From NCBI GenBank assembly GCA_021613375.1, contig CM038709.1, positions 36,178,428 through 36,242,427 of the forward strand: DNA of 64,000 bases, given 5' to 3'. The translations under genes were made by a program, and so were the position numbers. The notes beneath the pieces were generated by a model. The model saw only the letters and a program-made list of their open reading frames with translations. It made no database searches and was not told where the DNA came from. Each line of letters begins with the position of its first letter. Within the stretch, counting starts at the first letter, position 1. The stretch comes from Megaleporinus macrocephalus. Its lineage: Eukaryota > Chordata > Actinopteri > Characiformes > Anostomidae. Positions 45,480 through 55,716 of this stretch are shown in pieces.

Positions 45480-47040
45480 CACAAGCCTTCTCTGCTCTTT
45501 AACAAACCAACATGAGGCGTGTGTAGGGAGCTGCCACTGACAGTGATTCAGTTAACTTGGAGGAGTATATAGCATCAGTAATTGGTGACATCAGCAAGTG
45601 CATTGATGATGTTACTGTATCCAAGACGATCACTACACGCACAAATCCGAAGCTGTGGATGACTGATAAGAGTGTGCATGCTGCTGAAAGCCCGTGACTC
45701 AGCCAGTGACAAAGCAGCCTTAAGAATAGAGAGGGCCAAACTGTCACAAGCTATCAGAGAGTGAAGCGTGGACACACTCAGAGAACTCATAGACACTTCC
45801 AGATCACCGGCAATACACAGTGCATGTGGCAGGGCATCTGGTCCATCAGCAATTACAGAAAAACATCACCCTTCTGTGACAGTGATGCCTCCCTCCTAGA
45901 TGCGCTAAATGAATTCTATGCTTGGTTCGAAGTGCAGAACAATGTGGCAGCTAGCAAGACCACCTTGTGCTGTGTCTGACTGCGGCTGACATGAGGAAAA
46001 CTCTGCCCAGAGTCAACCCACGGAAAGTGGGATAGTGGGAAACTATCCTGGCCAAGTGCTTGGACGATGTGCAGACATCTCTTTAAGCCATGCTGTCTGC
46101 CAGCATGCTTTAAGACCACCACAATTGTCCCTATACTGAAGAAGTCTTTAGTGTCTTCCCTCAATGATTACTGTCCCTTTGCACTCACACTCATCATCAT
46201 GAAGTGCTTCAAGGGGCTCATAATGAGGCACAGCAAAACACAGCGACCTTCTCCACTTCTTCGGTTGCAGTTTACGTATCGTCCCAAGCTCTTCTACAGG
46301 ATACTGTTCATAGATTTCAGTTCAGTTCTGATTAGAAAGCTGAGTCTGCAGGGCCTGAACACTTCCCTCTGCAATTGGATCCTCACAGGGTGACCTCAGT
46401 CAGTCCGAATCAGAAGTAGCATTTCTAACACCATTACACTGAGCAAAGGACTTAGTCCAGTGCTGTTTACTTTGCTGACTCACCACTGTGAGCGCACAAG
46501 TACAAGTTTGCTTATTATTAAGTTTGCTGTTGATTCTACTGTGGTTGCTCTCATCTGCAAAGAATGATGAGCCAGAGGAAGTGTAGTATGGTTTTTCAAC
46601 TTTGAAGAGCACCAAGTTACAAGCACCAAGTTTCTTGGTGTGCACCTAGCAGAGGACGTCACCTAGAACCTGAACACCAGCATCATAACCAAGAAAGTCC
46701 AACAGCATCTCTATTACCTATAGAAAGATGCCCTTTCAACAGAAGACATTCCAAGCAGCTGTAATACTGCCTGGTTGGGGGATTGCAACCCATGACCAGT
46801 GAGGACAACTCAAAAGATCACTGGGGTTTCTCTTCCCTTTATCTTGGACATTAACCCCACACGCCACATCTGAAATGCCATCAGCACTGTAGTTGACCCT
46901 ACACACCCCTCACATGAACTGATCTCTTCTATGCCACCTAGAAGAAGGTACTGGAGCATTTAGGTCCTCATAGCAACAGAAGGTACAAATGCCATCAGAT
47001 TCCCAGAAACTCCCAGAAACTGCACTGACACCTTCTTACA
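45480..47040 (+). mobile_element. Rex1/Babar-like LINE remnant
   Basis: The stretch follows the order of a teleost non-LTR retrotransposon reverse-transcriptase ORF through many frameshifts and stops. The CR1-clade Rex1/Babar assignment is from memory of the protein; only that it is a non-LTR reverse transcriptase is certain. The 5' part of the element, including any endonuclease, is missing, as usual for 5'-truncated LINE copies. The 3' UTR fades into AT-rich DNA after about 47040. The CATGACCAA arrays at 44.9 and 48.5 kb lie on either side. Confidence 0.85.
45740..46960 (+). pseudogene. Decayed LINE reverse transcriptase
   Basis: 45761-45979 encodes the region upstream of the RT domain ([38 protein letters not shown]). 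46067-46393 encodes the N-terminal RT motifs ([41 protein letters not shown], with the D of the first catalytic motif kept, then [12 protein letters not shown]). Around 46430-46640 the stretches LSPVLFTLL and TKFLGVHLAEDVT can be read in shifted frames, and the FADD box is degraded to a KFAVDST-like sequence. At least four frame changes and several stops make it non-functional. Confidence 0.87.
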
Positions 47041-48464
47041 CACACATACATATATACAAATAACACAATATCACTCTCTATTTCTTGCAAGTTCATATTT
47101 TGTTTAAAATACCGTCTTTAAATATAATTAATGCATTTCACTCTACTAATCAAGTGTATTGAATATTGAAGCACTAATTAATCAATTAATTAATCTTCTA
47201 AATCATTCTAAATCATCCTACTAAGTGTTTGTCACTGTAACCATAGATATAAAAAAATATGTGCAAAGGATTTAATTAATGAAAATGTTTTTGAAAATTA
47301 CTGTTATTAACTTTGTGTACCACAACTTCCAACTATCCAGTGGGGGAAATAACTACCAACCAAGCAGTGTTTTGTGCATCACTGAAAAGTTAAAAACTCT
47401 TACTGGTTCTACTTGCCTGTAGTCGCAGATAAACCAGGAAACCAGGAAACCTTATAGTTTGCTGTATTAATGAGATTTTAATAATATATTATTTGAATTT
47501 GTAGCTGCATTGTTTTGATTTTAAGGATGTGGAGACCTTTTCGAAATGTGTAAGTTAATTGCATACACCATGAATCTAATTTGAGATTGTTCCAAGAATA
47601 TTTAGTTTTGTTTGTTTGTAGAAATAATGCATTCAAAACATTCAAGATTATAAAACAAAGTAAGTCAACTTAACTTTTTCTTATATTAAAGATATTAGTA
47701 ATTTAACATGGTCTCACTTGCATAATTTGTTGTAGTATATACAGCAATGCCAGGTAGGGGGTAGATGTTGATGCTTGTAATTTCTTTTTTGTTCAGGGGA
47801 GTTCTCTCATATCAGACGGATCAAAATGGCCATCCTGGATGTATCAGATACCAGAGATGAGACATACCCTTCTGAAAGCTGTTGTAGTAGAAGAGACTCT
47901 TGCACTGGAAGTACTGACATTCTGACTTTCCCACAACCTTTATGGTACTATTCAAACTTCTTTACGCACTGAACATTGAAACCCCAAAGAATGGAGAAAT
48001 ACATTCAAATCAGAAGTGCAGAAAGTATTCCTGCCTCCTGGTGAGCAGTGCTCTGCTCAAACCTATTGCCTACTAAAGGCTGTTACATTGTTCTAGGAAT
48101 GCTCTACCTGGAAAGTTCTACCTTGGCATCGTACCATGACTAACCCCTACAAGTTCCTTTAATAATGTCTTGATAGAGACTTAAGCAGCTTTAGGGCCTC
48201 TGAAAAAATATATTTTCTGTTTTCTTGATTAGTTCATCATACATTTTAGTGCATGTTACTAATTTCAAAGCAATCCTTAGATAAGGAATGACTGCTGTGG
48301 TCATAAATGCTAGTCTTTTATATAGTATTTATTGCACTCTGTTGTCTGCACTGTGTATACTGTTTTGTTTTGCACTTGTGTTTGTGTTCCGCGGTGGTCC
48401 TGGAAGAGTGCTTTTTTATTTCATTGTGTACTTTTATATAGTTGAATTGACAATTATCCTTCTT
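47041..48464. other. AT-rich DNA with one possible isolated exon
   Basis: Most of this is unremarkable. At 47806-48041 a segment is bounded by a pyrimidine-rich TTTCTTTTTTGTTCAG acceptor-like sequence and a CTG-GTGAGC donor-like sequence, with a frame open from the acceptor through an ATG at 47826 to TGA near 47970 (about 57 codons). The peptide is not recognised. This may be chance; see findings. Confidence 0.25.
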
Positions 48465-48795
48465 AAACTTGACCAAATTGGTCAACCAGTATGACCAACT
48501 TGAGCTAGCATAACAAAGCATGAACAACTTGGCCAGGCTAGTCAACCAGCAAAACCAAACAAAACCAAGCTGGTCGCCCATCATGATCAACTTAACCAAA
48601 GTGGCCAGCGAACATGATCAGTGGTCAACAAGCATGACCCGCATGACCAGTGGTTAACAAGCAAGGTCTATGAGCATGACTAACATGACCAAACTTATCA
48701 ACTATCATGTCCAGGCAGGAACAACTTGACCAAGCTGGCCAACTAGAATGACCATGCATGTTAAACCAAGCTGGACAATTAGCATGTCCTTTACT
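48465..48795. repeat. Degenerate CATGACCAACTTGACCAA array, second copy
   Basis: The same irregular units as at 44860-45118, for example CTTGACCAAATTGGTCAACC at 48468 and AACAACTTGACCAAGCTGG near 48720. No flanking transposon ends were identified. Confidence 0.8.
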
Positions 48796-49009
48796 TACCA
48801 AGTAAGTAATTTTGGTAAGTAAATACAACTGATAAATGACTTGTTGATGGATTCAAGGTTGCATTTACAACAAATGCAAAAGAACAAATATGTTTCGAAG
48901 ATTTTATGCATGACAGAAGCAGCTGACAGAAATTAATTTGTTGTCAATGTGTTGTTTGTGAAAAAAAAAAAAAGTGTGGACTCTGTAAATCATGTCCTAA
49001 TTGTTTAGC
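48796..49009. other. Unique AT-rich spacer
   Basis: Includes a poly-A run of about 14 bases near 48960-48973. Nothing else recognised. Confidence 0.4.
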
Positions 49010-49440
49010 AACTCTGCAGACCGCAGGAAAAATGGCTGCTCTCCTGCATAACGGAACCCCTGACGCATGGCTTTGCAGGGTTAGTGAAGGCAGTAAATGA
49101 AATTTCCATTTAGCCTCATGAGCGAGCTAGCTATTGTTAACCTTCCGCATGTAATGGCTTGACCATAGAATCACTCTCTCACTCAATATCCTTCTCCCTC
49201 TCTCTCTCTCTCTCTGGCCGTTACATAATGTGAAACCAAACAGCAGCAGCACACTTGGTTTAAAGCTATATGAGGGCATGGGCAGCCAGATGGAACGTAA
49301 AATCTCCTCTCACAAGCTTGTTATTCTGTCCACAATCCTGGAACGCTCTAAGGGCAACCATTTACACAAAGGCTCTGAGTCCTAACGGCTTTAGGCATCA
49401 ATGAAAGTACTTTCCGCTTGTAGGATGTTAAGTGTGGGGT
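49010..49440. other. Candidate conserved non-coding stretch
   Basis: Balanced single-copy DNA with a CT repeat at about 49196-49216. No frame on either strand exceeds background. Regulatory function is guesswork from composition. Confidence 0.23.
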
Positions 49441-49517
49441 TTATTTATGACTGTTTATTGTGATCATTACAGCCACCATGTGTAGAGGTTACACAGACAG
49501 AATATTATATCCTCACA

Positions 49518-50415
49518 GGCCACCGTATTACAAACACCTACCTTGTATTTGCATAACTGGCCACTTTATTAGAAACATATGCCATGCGCTTCCACTTACC
49601 AGCTACTTTATTAAAAACGCCTACCTTGTGCTTCCGCTGACTGGCCACTTTATTAGAAACACCCACCTTGTGTTTCCACTAACTGGCCACTTTTGTGGAA
49701 ACACCCACCTTGTGCTTCCACTAACTGGTCACCCTATTAGAAACGCCTACCTTGTGCTTACGCTAACTGGCCACTTTATTAGAAACACCCACCTTGTGTT
49801 TCCACTAGCTACCTTATTAGAAACACCCACCTTGTGTTTCCACTAAACGGCTGCTTTATTAGAAACACCCACCTCGTGCTTCCACTAACTGGCCATTTTA
49901 GTAGAAACATCAACCTTGTGCTTTCACTAACTGGCCAATATATTAGAAACACTTACTTAGACCTTCTGCTAACTGGCAGCTTTATTAAAAACACTCACCT
50001 TGTGTTTTTTACTAACTGACCACTTTATTAGAAACACTTACCTAGTCCTTCTGCTAACTGGCCGCTTTATTAGAAACACTTACCATGGGCTTAACCTGAC
50101 TAGCAACTGTATTAGAAACAACCACCTTGTGTTTTTACTAACTGGCCACTTTAGTAGAAACACCCACCTTGTGCCTCCACTAAAAACACCCTTTTTATGC
50201 CTTCAATAACTGGCCACTTTAGTAGAAACACCCACCTTGTGCTTCTACTAACTGGCCACTTTATTAAAAACACCCATTTTATGCCTTCACTAACTGGCCA
50301 CTTTAGTAGAAACACCCATCATGTGCTTCCACTAACTGCCCACTTTATTAGAAACACCTACATTGTGAGGCCACTTTATTAGAAACATCAACCTTGTGCT
50401 TCCACTAAGTGTCCA
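49518..50415. repeat. 42-bp minisatellite, about 21 units
   Basis: Units read CTAACTGGCCACTTTATTAG, AAACACCCACC and TTGTGCTTCCA, totalling 42 bp; some are shortened or altered (TTTTGTGG for TTATTAG near 49690, shorter units near 49800 and 50180). Because 42 is divisible by three, one frame stays open across several units and gives a 14-residue peptide repeat (LTGHFIRNTHLVLP), seen as open frames between 49460 and 50382. These are artefacts of unit length. The 3' end runs directly into a repeat family B sequence. Confidence 0.95.
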
Positions 50416-50720
50416 CTTTCTGAACTCTGCTGAATGTAGATTCACTATGTAGGTGTATAATTACAGATTGTAGCCCATCTGTCTGCATGCACAGTTTGTC
50501 AGTGAACCATTTTCATCACAGCAGTGGCTCAACATGAGTTGCACTAGTGCAAGTGAATCAAGCTCAGAGGTGTCACTGCTAGGTAGAGAGTGGTCCACCA
50601 GCCACAAAATATCCAGCCAGGAATGACTCTGTGGTCTGAAATTGACCACTGATAAAAGTCTAGAGAATGGCTGGCATAAACAGTGCATCAACAGATGGGC
50701 TACAATCTCTGACTGTACAC
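50416..50720 (+). mobile_element. Repeat family B copy following the minisatellite
   Basis: TATAATTACAGATTGTAGCC, then CATCTGTCTGCATGC, GTGAACCATTTTCATCACAG, CACTGCTAGGTAGAGAGTGG, TCCACCAGCCACAAAATATC and CTGTACACCAACAAGGTGGAG follow the order of family B, with internal deletions. The 42-bp array occupies the place of its left leader. Confidence 0.72.
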
Positions 50721-51224
50721 CAACAAGGTGGAGCTGCAAGGGTTCTTTGTTACTACTGCAGAAGACCTCCTGGTACCACACACAATAAATTCTAAGAAAC
50801 ATGAAAGAAAGAGAAACTCTAATATTTACTGGTGTTTAAATCCCACGGCAGGTAATCATACACTAAATTTTTTTATCCAGCACACATTCTACTGTATTCG
50901 TCCAAAGACGGTTCAGCCTGTTTGGTTGTTTTTCATCAGTCACATCAGTATTATTCACATCACTGTCAAATCATATTGAGGTCACTAATCAAGTACAGCC
51001 ATCTGCCGTGCTGTAAACTGTTTAACAGAGACTGACCTCAATCTAGACAGCATTTTTAATCAATGTTTTATACAGACTACAAAAAAACTATACGACAATG
51101 AAACTAAGCAAAACGTTAAATCAAATAAAGTCTTTGCTAATTTACTAACTAGGTGTTGAATCAAGCCACTAAACACCTGAGTGTCATAAGTACAGGGATA
51201 GTACAGGAAGGTATCCCCTAAAAA
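50721..51224. other. Unique AT-rich DNA, nothing recognised
   Basis: No supported feature. Confidence 0.4.
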
Positions 51225-51300
51225 TCAACTCCACTTACCATATGGGAGCATTTTGTAGTTTTACAATTACAGACTGTAGTCCGTCTGTTTCTCTGCATAC
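51225..51300 (+). mobile_element. Repeat family B left-end fragment
   Basis: CTCCACTTACCATATGGGAG, then TTTGTAGTTTTACAATTAC and AGACTGTAGTCCGTCTGTTTC match the left part of family B closely; the sequence diverges after TGCATACTTTG. Confidence 0.75.
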
Positions 51301-51879
51301 TTTGTATATATTTAGCTTCTGGCCAGCTAACACAGAGCCAGAGCTTTATAGTTATCAAATCCAGGTTCAGGGAAATGAGCTGAATCAAATGTGTTAAAAC
51401 AGAATCAATCACACAGTCGGGCAGTGCAGTTGAGAATAATGACCTGAACCATCATCACTGATACATGGGATAGAAAAATGTGTTTATTTATTCTCTTTGC
51501 CACCATAAATTGAAAAAAAGACACTAACCATGAACATGTGAACTACTCTTTCTTTCTAGTCATCTAGTCAGAATGCAGGTTCATTTCTTCCCTCATAACT
51601 GACGGCACATGGCGAAAATGTTAGCCAGTGTCTGGCTTTAAATCACCACCACAGGATCAAATGTGTCACACATTCTCATAGACCTCTGCAGAGCTGAATT
51701 TGAAATTTGCTACGTTTGCTAGTAAGCAGGATAACAAAAAGGCTCATTAGTGACAGAGGAAAGATGCTTCATAGCTTATTGGGTGACCTGGCGCTGAAAA
51801 CATAGCACCAACATGTAGGAATACCCACATGAAAGCAGTTGTTTGTATATGCTGTCAAACAACAAGCGCCACAGAGCAT
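51301..51879. other. Unique DNA, nothing firmly recognised
   Basis: GAGCTGAATCAAATGTGTTA at about 51378-51397 resembles a word of fish miniature elements of the type mentioned at 6180, but the match is too short to call. Confidence 0.35.
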
Positions 51880-51883
51880 ACAG

Positions 51884-52020
51884 GTTTAGCATAGTGGTCG
51901 CTTGCTAGGACATGATGTATCGATCTTTACTTCCAGGTCCGAGCCCTCCGGGTCCAAGAAATGGCTGTGGTTGATAAGGTGAGTTACAATTCTTAAACTA
52001 ATGAAGAAAATAAAGTTTGG
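51884..52020 (+). mobile_element. tRNA-like pol III head, possible SINE
   Basis: An A-box-like TAGCATAGTGG (51887-51897) is followed about 40 bp later by a B-box-like GGTCCGAGCCC (51936-51946), the spacing and sequence of an internal RNA polymerase III promoter as found in tRNA genes and tRNA-derived SINEs. A clean cloverleaf does not fold, so an active tRNA gene is unlikely. The tail is AATAAAG-containing unique DNA without an obvious repeat, so this may be a lone tRNA pseudogene. Confidence 0.45.
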
Positions 52021-52689
52021 TGCCTGTGGCCCCTCAGGTTTTAAAAGACATGAACCTCAGTCAGCGTAGTAAGCTCCTATAGCGAGATGATCACATGAGA
52101 CCATACTGACTGATTGAACACCGTGTGAGGGAATCATACCGTGTTGATTTTTCTGGGTTTTAATGATTTTACTGTATTTGTAATGTATGATTATGGATCT
52201 TTATGGACCAACAGCGAGGCCTGTACCTCTATACACAGCAAAAATATCAGAAAACTTCTTAAATCGAGCCAATGTATTTAATATTTCTCCTTATAAGTTT
52301 GTTTTAAAAATAACGTAAGATTATTCAACTAATTTCTAGAAATTTGTTAATCTATTATTATCTATCAGCAGATCATTTTTCTTGTTTCATGCATAATTTC
52401 CTGAAATAAGTACAAATTTTACAATCAATATCACTAATCCTTTCAGTAGATAAAATTATTTAAAACTTGTAAACGTTTTTATGGTAAATAATTTAGCAAT
52501 ATTCTTCGGTAGTCTCATAATGAGGAATATTAGTTATATTAGTAATATTAGACATATTTATAAAACGTACTGAGATACTTTGCAGCTCATATATTATGGG
52601 AAAAAACTTCTTTTGCTTTTTTGAATTAAGAATTTGATGTAGAATGGAAACTATTAAAATTCTCATATGTACCATTGGCTCCCCAGTAA
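52021..52689. other. Unique AT-rich DNA, nothing recognised
   Basis: No supported feature. The reverse frame 52493-52705 lacks a recognisable domain. Confidence 0.4.
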
Positions 52690-53800
52690 ATACAGTCAGT
52701 TCCATATATATTTGGATGTTAACAAAGTCATTGTTGTCCTAACTCTCTACGACAGCATATTGGGATTAAAATTAAATAATAAATGAGCTCAGAGTGCAGA
52801 CTGTCAACCTTAATTTCAGTGTATTTACACTGCCTGGCCAAAACACACGCTGCATACTCTAATATTATGTTGGACCATCTTTAGCTTTGATAATGATGCA
52901 CAGACATTGTGGTACCTGCATTACTTTTTGGCAGAGATCTTGAATTGATCACGAGACCACACTGTACGTTGGCCAGCCCATTCCAAAGACTTCCAATGAG
53001 GTTAAGGTCTGTGGTGGCCAGGTTATGTGTAAAGATGATTCATCAGGATCCCTGAACCGTTCACTCTTTCACGGCCTGACCCTGAAAAATTCTCTGCACT
53101 GTGTTCCTGGAATATGTCTGTGTCATCAGGGAAAAAAAGATCCATTAATGTGATAACTTAGTCATTCTGTAGATTCAGGTGGTCAGCTTACTTTATTTTA
53201 TTACCACATGTTTATGAGCCTTGTCCTGACCAACTGAAGCTCCTCTAGGTCACACCACAGCCTCCAAAGGCTTGGACAGTGGGGCCTATGCATGACAGGT
53301 GCATTGCCAAAAGGTCTCTGATTACACATATTTTCGGACCATATTTTATCTGTGAAATTGGTGATTTTCCACTGTCATTCCAGGTGTTAGTAAAGCACTA
53401 CACATTACAGTCCTTAGTTGTTTTCTTAGCTTGATGAGGAATAAACTATCCTTCAGAAACACAATAAGATATTTTCCATGTCCACATGGTTGTTTAAAGC
53501 ACGAGAAGCATCAGTTAGGGTTAAAAGAATTGTTGCAGCTGAAACATTATTAACTGCGGTAATTATCTACTCAAAGCCTCTTAAGGGTTTACTAAATTAA
53601 ATTCCAGCAGTTACTTTTTTGGCCATGTTGGCAGTGTACACCAAGATTGGTTGAATAGTGAAGGAATTGCAGTCGTTATCATACACAGCCCACCATTTTT
53701 GGGAACCCAAAGTGATTGGACATACTAATATAATCACAGATGAAACTGTCATTCAAGTTTTTACAGGAGTAAAATTGATGTAACCCGACCATCTATATTA
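52690..53800. mobile_element. Possible outer Tc1-like element interrupted by another
   Basis: On the left, CAGTTCCATATATATTTGG and TGCAGACTGTCAACCTTAAT resemble the end of a Tc1-like family related to the one at 61605 (GACAGTAAC-type ends, and a subterminal AAATTTAATT region). On the right, CACCATTTTTGGGAACCC followed by AAAGTGATTGGACATAC resembles the other subterminal region of that kind of element. The inserted element at 52826-53638 lies between. No transposase survives. Recognition is from memory and weak. Confidence 0.38.
52826..53638 (-). mobile_element. Tc1-like element, internally deleted, nested
   Basis: Left end TACACTGCCTGGCCAAAACA (the terminal TA lies at 52826-52827) and right end TTTTTTGGCCATGTTGGCAGTGTA are inverted repeats, and both sides end in TA, the Tc1/mariner target. 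Interior landmarks in order are TCTAATATTATGTTGGACC, CTTTAGCTTTGATAATG, CCAATGAGGTTAAGGTCTG, GGTGGCCAGGTTATGTGTAAA, AATATGTCTGTGTCATCAGG and AGCATCAGTTAGGGTTAAAAG. This corresponds to a common fish Tc1-like family with transposase on the reverse strand. At 813 bp it is about half the full size, the central transposase being deleted. Confidence 0.88.
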
Positions 53801-54250
53801 AAAAAAGGAGAGCTAGCATAGCCAACCTGGAATAAGGACAGTGAGTGACAATCAAACCCATAATCAAGGCCATGCTACAACAAAACCCAAAGCGATCAAC
53901 AAGACGATCTTACTCTGGCCTCTGTTCCTCGGAGATGGTAAGAAATCCTGAAAAAAAGGCTGAATTTCTCCAGACTTTCTCTTGTGCAGCAGACCGAAGA
54001 CCAAACAGAGGGCTTTGGAGGGTCCCCAAACTCTAAATGAGCTGCATGCATCTGCCAAACTACTGAGTAAGCACAAGTCACCTGGCCTGCAGGGGAAACA
54101 GTTATTGCTTGTTGTTTGGACTTTAGCTGCTCTGCTGAAACCTGAGACTCTGAAAACATGCTTGTCTATGTAAGGCAGAATACTGGAACACTGGATGGGT
54201 GAAAAATGATAGGAAAAAATGAAATAAACGGGTAAAGAAACCTTATGAGA
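53801..54250. other. Unrecognised GC-balanced block
   Basis: Overlapping frames on both strands (53845-54036 and 53982-54173 forward; 53864-54076 and 53896-54159 reverse) share the block and none shows a recognisable domain. The phrase CAACCTGGAATAAGGACAGTG near 53824 and the AAACCCATAATCAAGGCC words look like inactive repeat or transposon sequence, but nothing in the window matches. It may be a continuation of a transposon I cannot name, or a diverged exon. Confidence 0.3.
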
Positions 54251-55587
54251 TACCAGCTTGGTGGAACACTTAAAAGGTTTTTAGATGATGTGTTAAACAA
54301 CACTCTTTACCACCATCAGTAAAGCTCAGACAGAGAAAATAACCTATGGAACAACGGTGTTCCATCCCTGCAGCATTGTTCCAGGGACTTGCAGAATCAA
54401 TACCAAGGTGCATTGAAACTGGGGGATGACTTTTTTCATGTAGAACTTAACAGTGGAAGAGGTTTTTACCAGTATGATTTTAATGAATAAAAATAAAATA
54501 AAAATAACGGACAAATATTTTTTTTATTTCCAAGTTATCTTTTGGCCCTCTTTAAATGACCTAAAGGTTCCTTCTGCTGTACACACAATATTGAGACAAT
54601 ATTGGCTAAAACTTTCTGTCAAACTTGTATTCACAACTCTTTATTCAAAAATTCTTATAATTCTTTATAATTCTTTTAACACATGTCTATTTTAATGACC
54701 TTTAATACACACGTATAATACATATTTACTATGATAAAACATTATTAATGTTTAACTTTCATTACTGAGTGCAACAAGTAAAATGACAGATTTTTTTAAT
54801 ATTCTAAATTATGATCCTGCAGTAATAACAGATTTACTGTATATTACACTCATAAACAGTATGATATTTAACATTCAGTCTGAATATGATATCATAAACT
54901 TTACTTAAAGCAGTCAATGATGTGTTAATGTTGTATTTCTCAATCAATATCGTATGTTTTATGAATATAAACAGGTCATTAAATATATAAATGGTGTATG
55001 ATTGATAATGACGCTAATAGTTAATTATTATAGGCTTATAAAGCATTATTAGAATTCATAAGCATGCTTATTAAGCATTGTTATCCCAATACAGAGAGCA
55101 TGTTTGTAACAATGTAGACATCACAAAAAGTGTTATCTAATATTGTAACAAATAAAACTTCAGTGAATGTGATAATTGCTGACAATTGCATTTACAACAG
55201 TAACATTTTTTCCTCTGCCTATGATGCTGTTATACAGAAACATAGGACTGAAGAATATTTCATCCCTGGAAGAAAATTTAAACATTAACAAAAGCCCTGT
55301 GTTTTCAGTGCACTTCTTTCTAATCCCTCTTCTATTAAATCTGAGTGATGGAAAAAAACAGAGGGATCAAAGTGGTTCAAATTCAAAATCTGCTTCACAA
55401 AAAGGATTCTGAGAATAAAATTCTGCCATTTCGAATGTCACAGTGAGAATATGAATAAAACACAGTACTTCAACAATAAAGCCAAAACATTTTCAGAATA
55501 AAGTCATAATGTGTTTTGATAAATCATTAGTATTTCAGCGTAGAGAAAGTGCTTTGTCTTGCCACCAAACCCATACTTTTGCTATTA
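54251..55587. other. AT-rich DNA, nothing recognised
   Basis: Very AT-rich, with many TTTATAA and AATATTA words near 54640-55060. No gene or repeat recognised. Confidence 0.45.
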
Positions 55588-55712
55588 ATGGTTCTTGAAA
55601 AAGGACTGGTTCTATTTGGAAACATGAGTTATATATAGTTCTATATACATTCCATGTTTCATGTGTCTAAATAGAACTGTTCCCTTTAAATAAAGAACCC
55701 TTGAAGAACCAT
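55588..55712. mobile_element. Miniature inverted-repeat element, 125 bp
   Basis: The two ends ATGGTTCTTGAAAAAGG and CCCTTGAAGAACCAT are inverted repeats of each other, with AGTTCTATATACATTCC and TAGAACTGTTCCCTTTA words between. This matches a common fish miniature family. It is adjacent, within 5 bp, to the right terminus of a family A copy. Confidence 0.72.
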
Positions 55713-55716
55713 CTTT

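Noticed and set aside
49518..50415. Array of regularly spaced repeats as CRISPR or zinc-finger-like coding repeat
   Set aside because: No unique spacers, no Cys/His pattern, and the unit is the leader of a transposon family.
53801..54250. Exon of an unknown gene
   Set aside because: Four overlapping frames on both strands and no recognisable domain or clear splice borders; evidence is insufficient.
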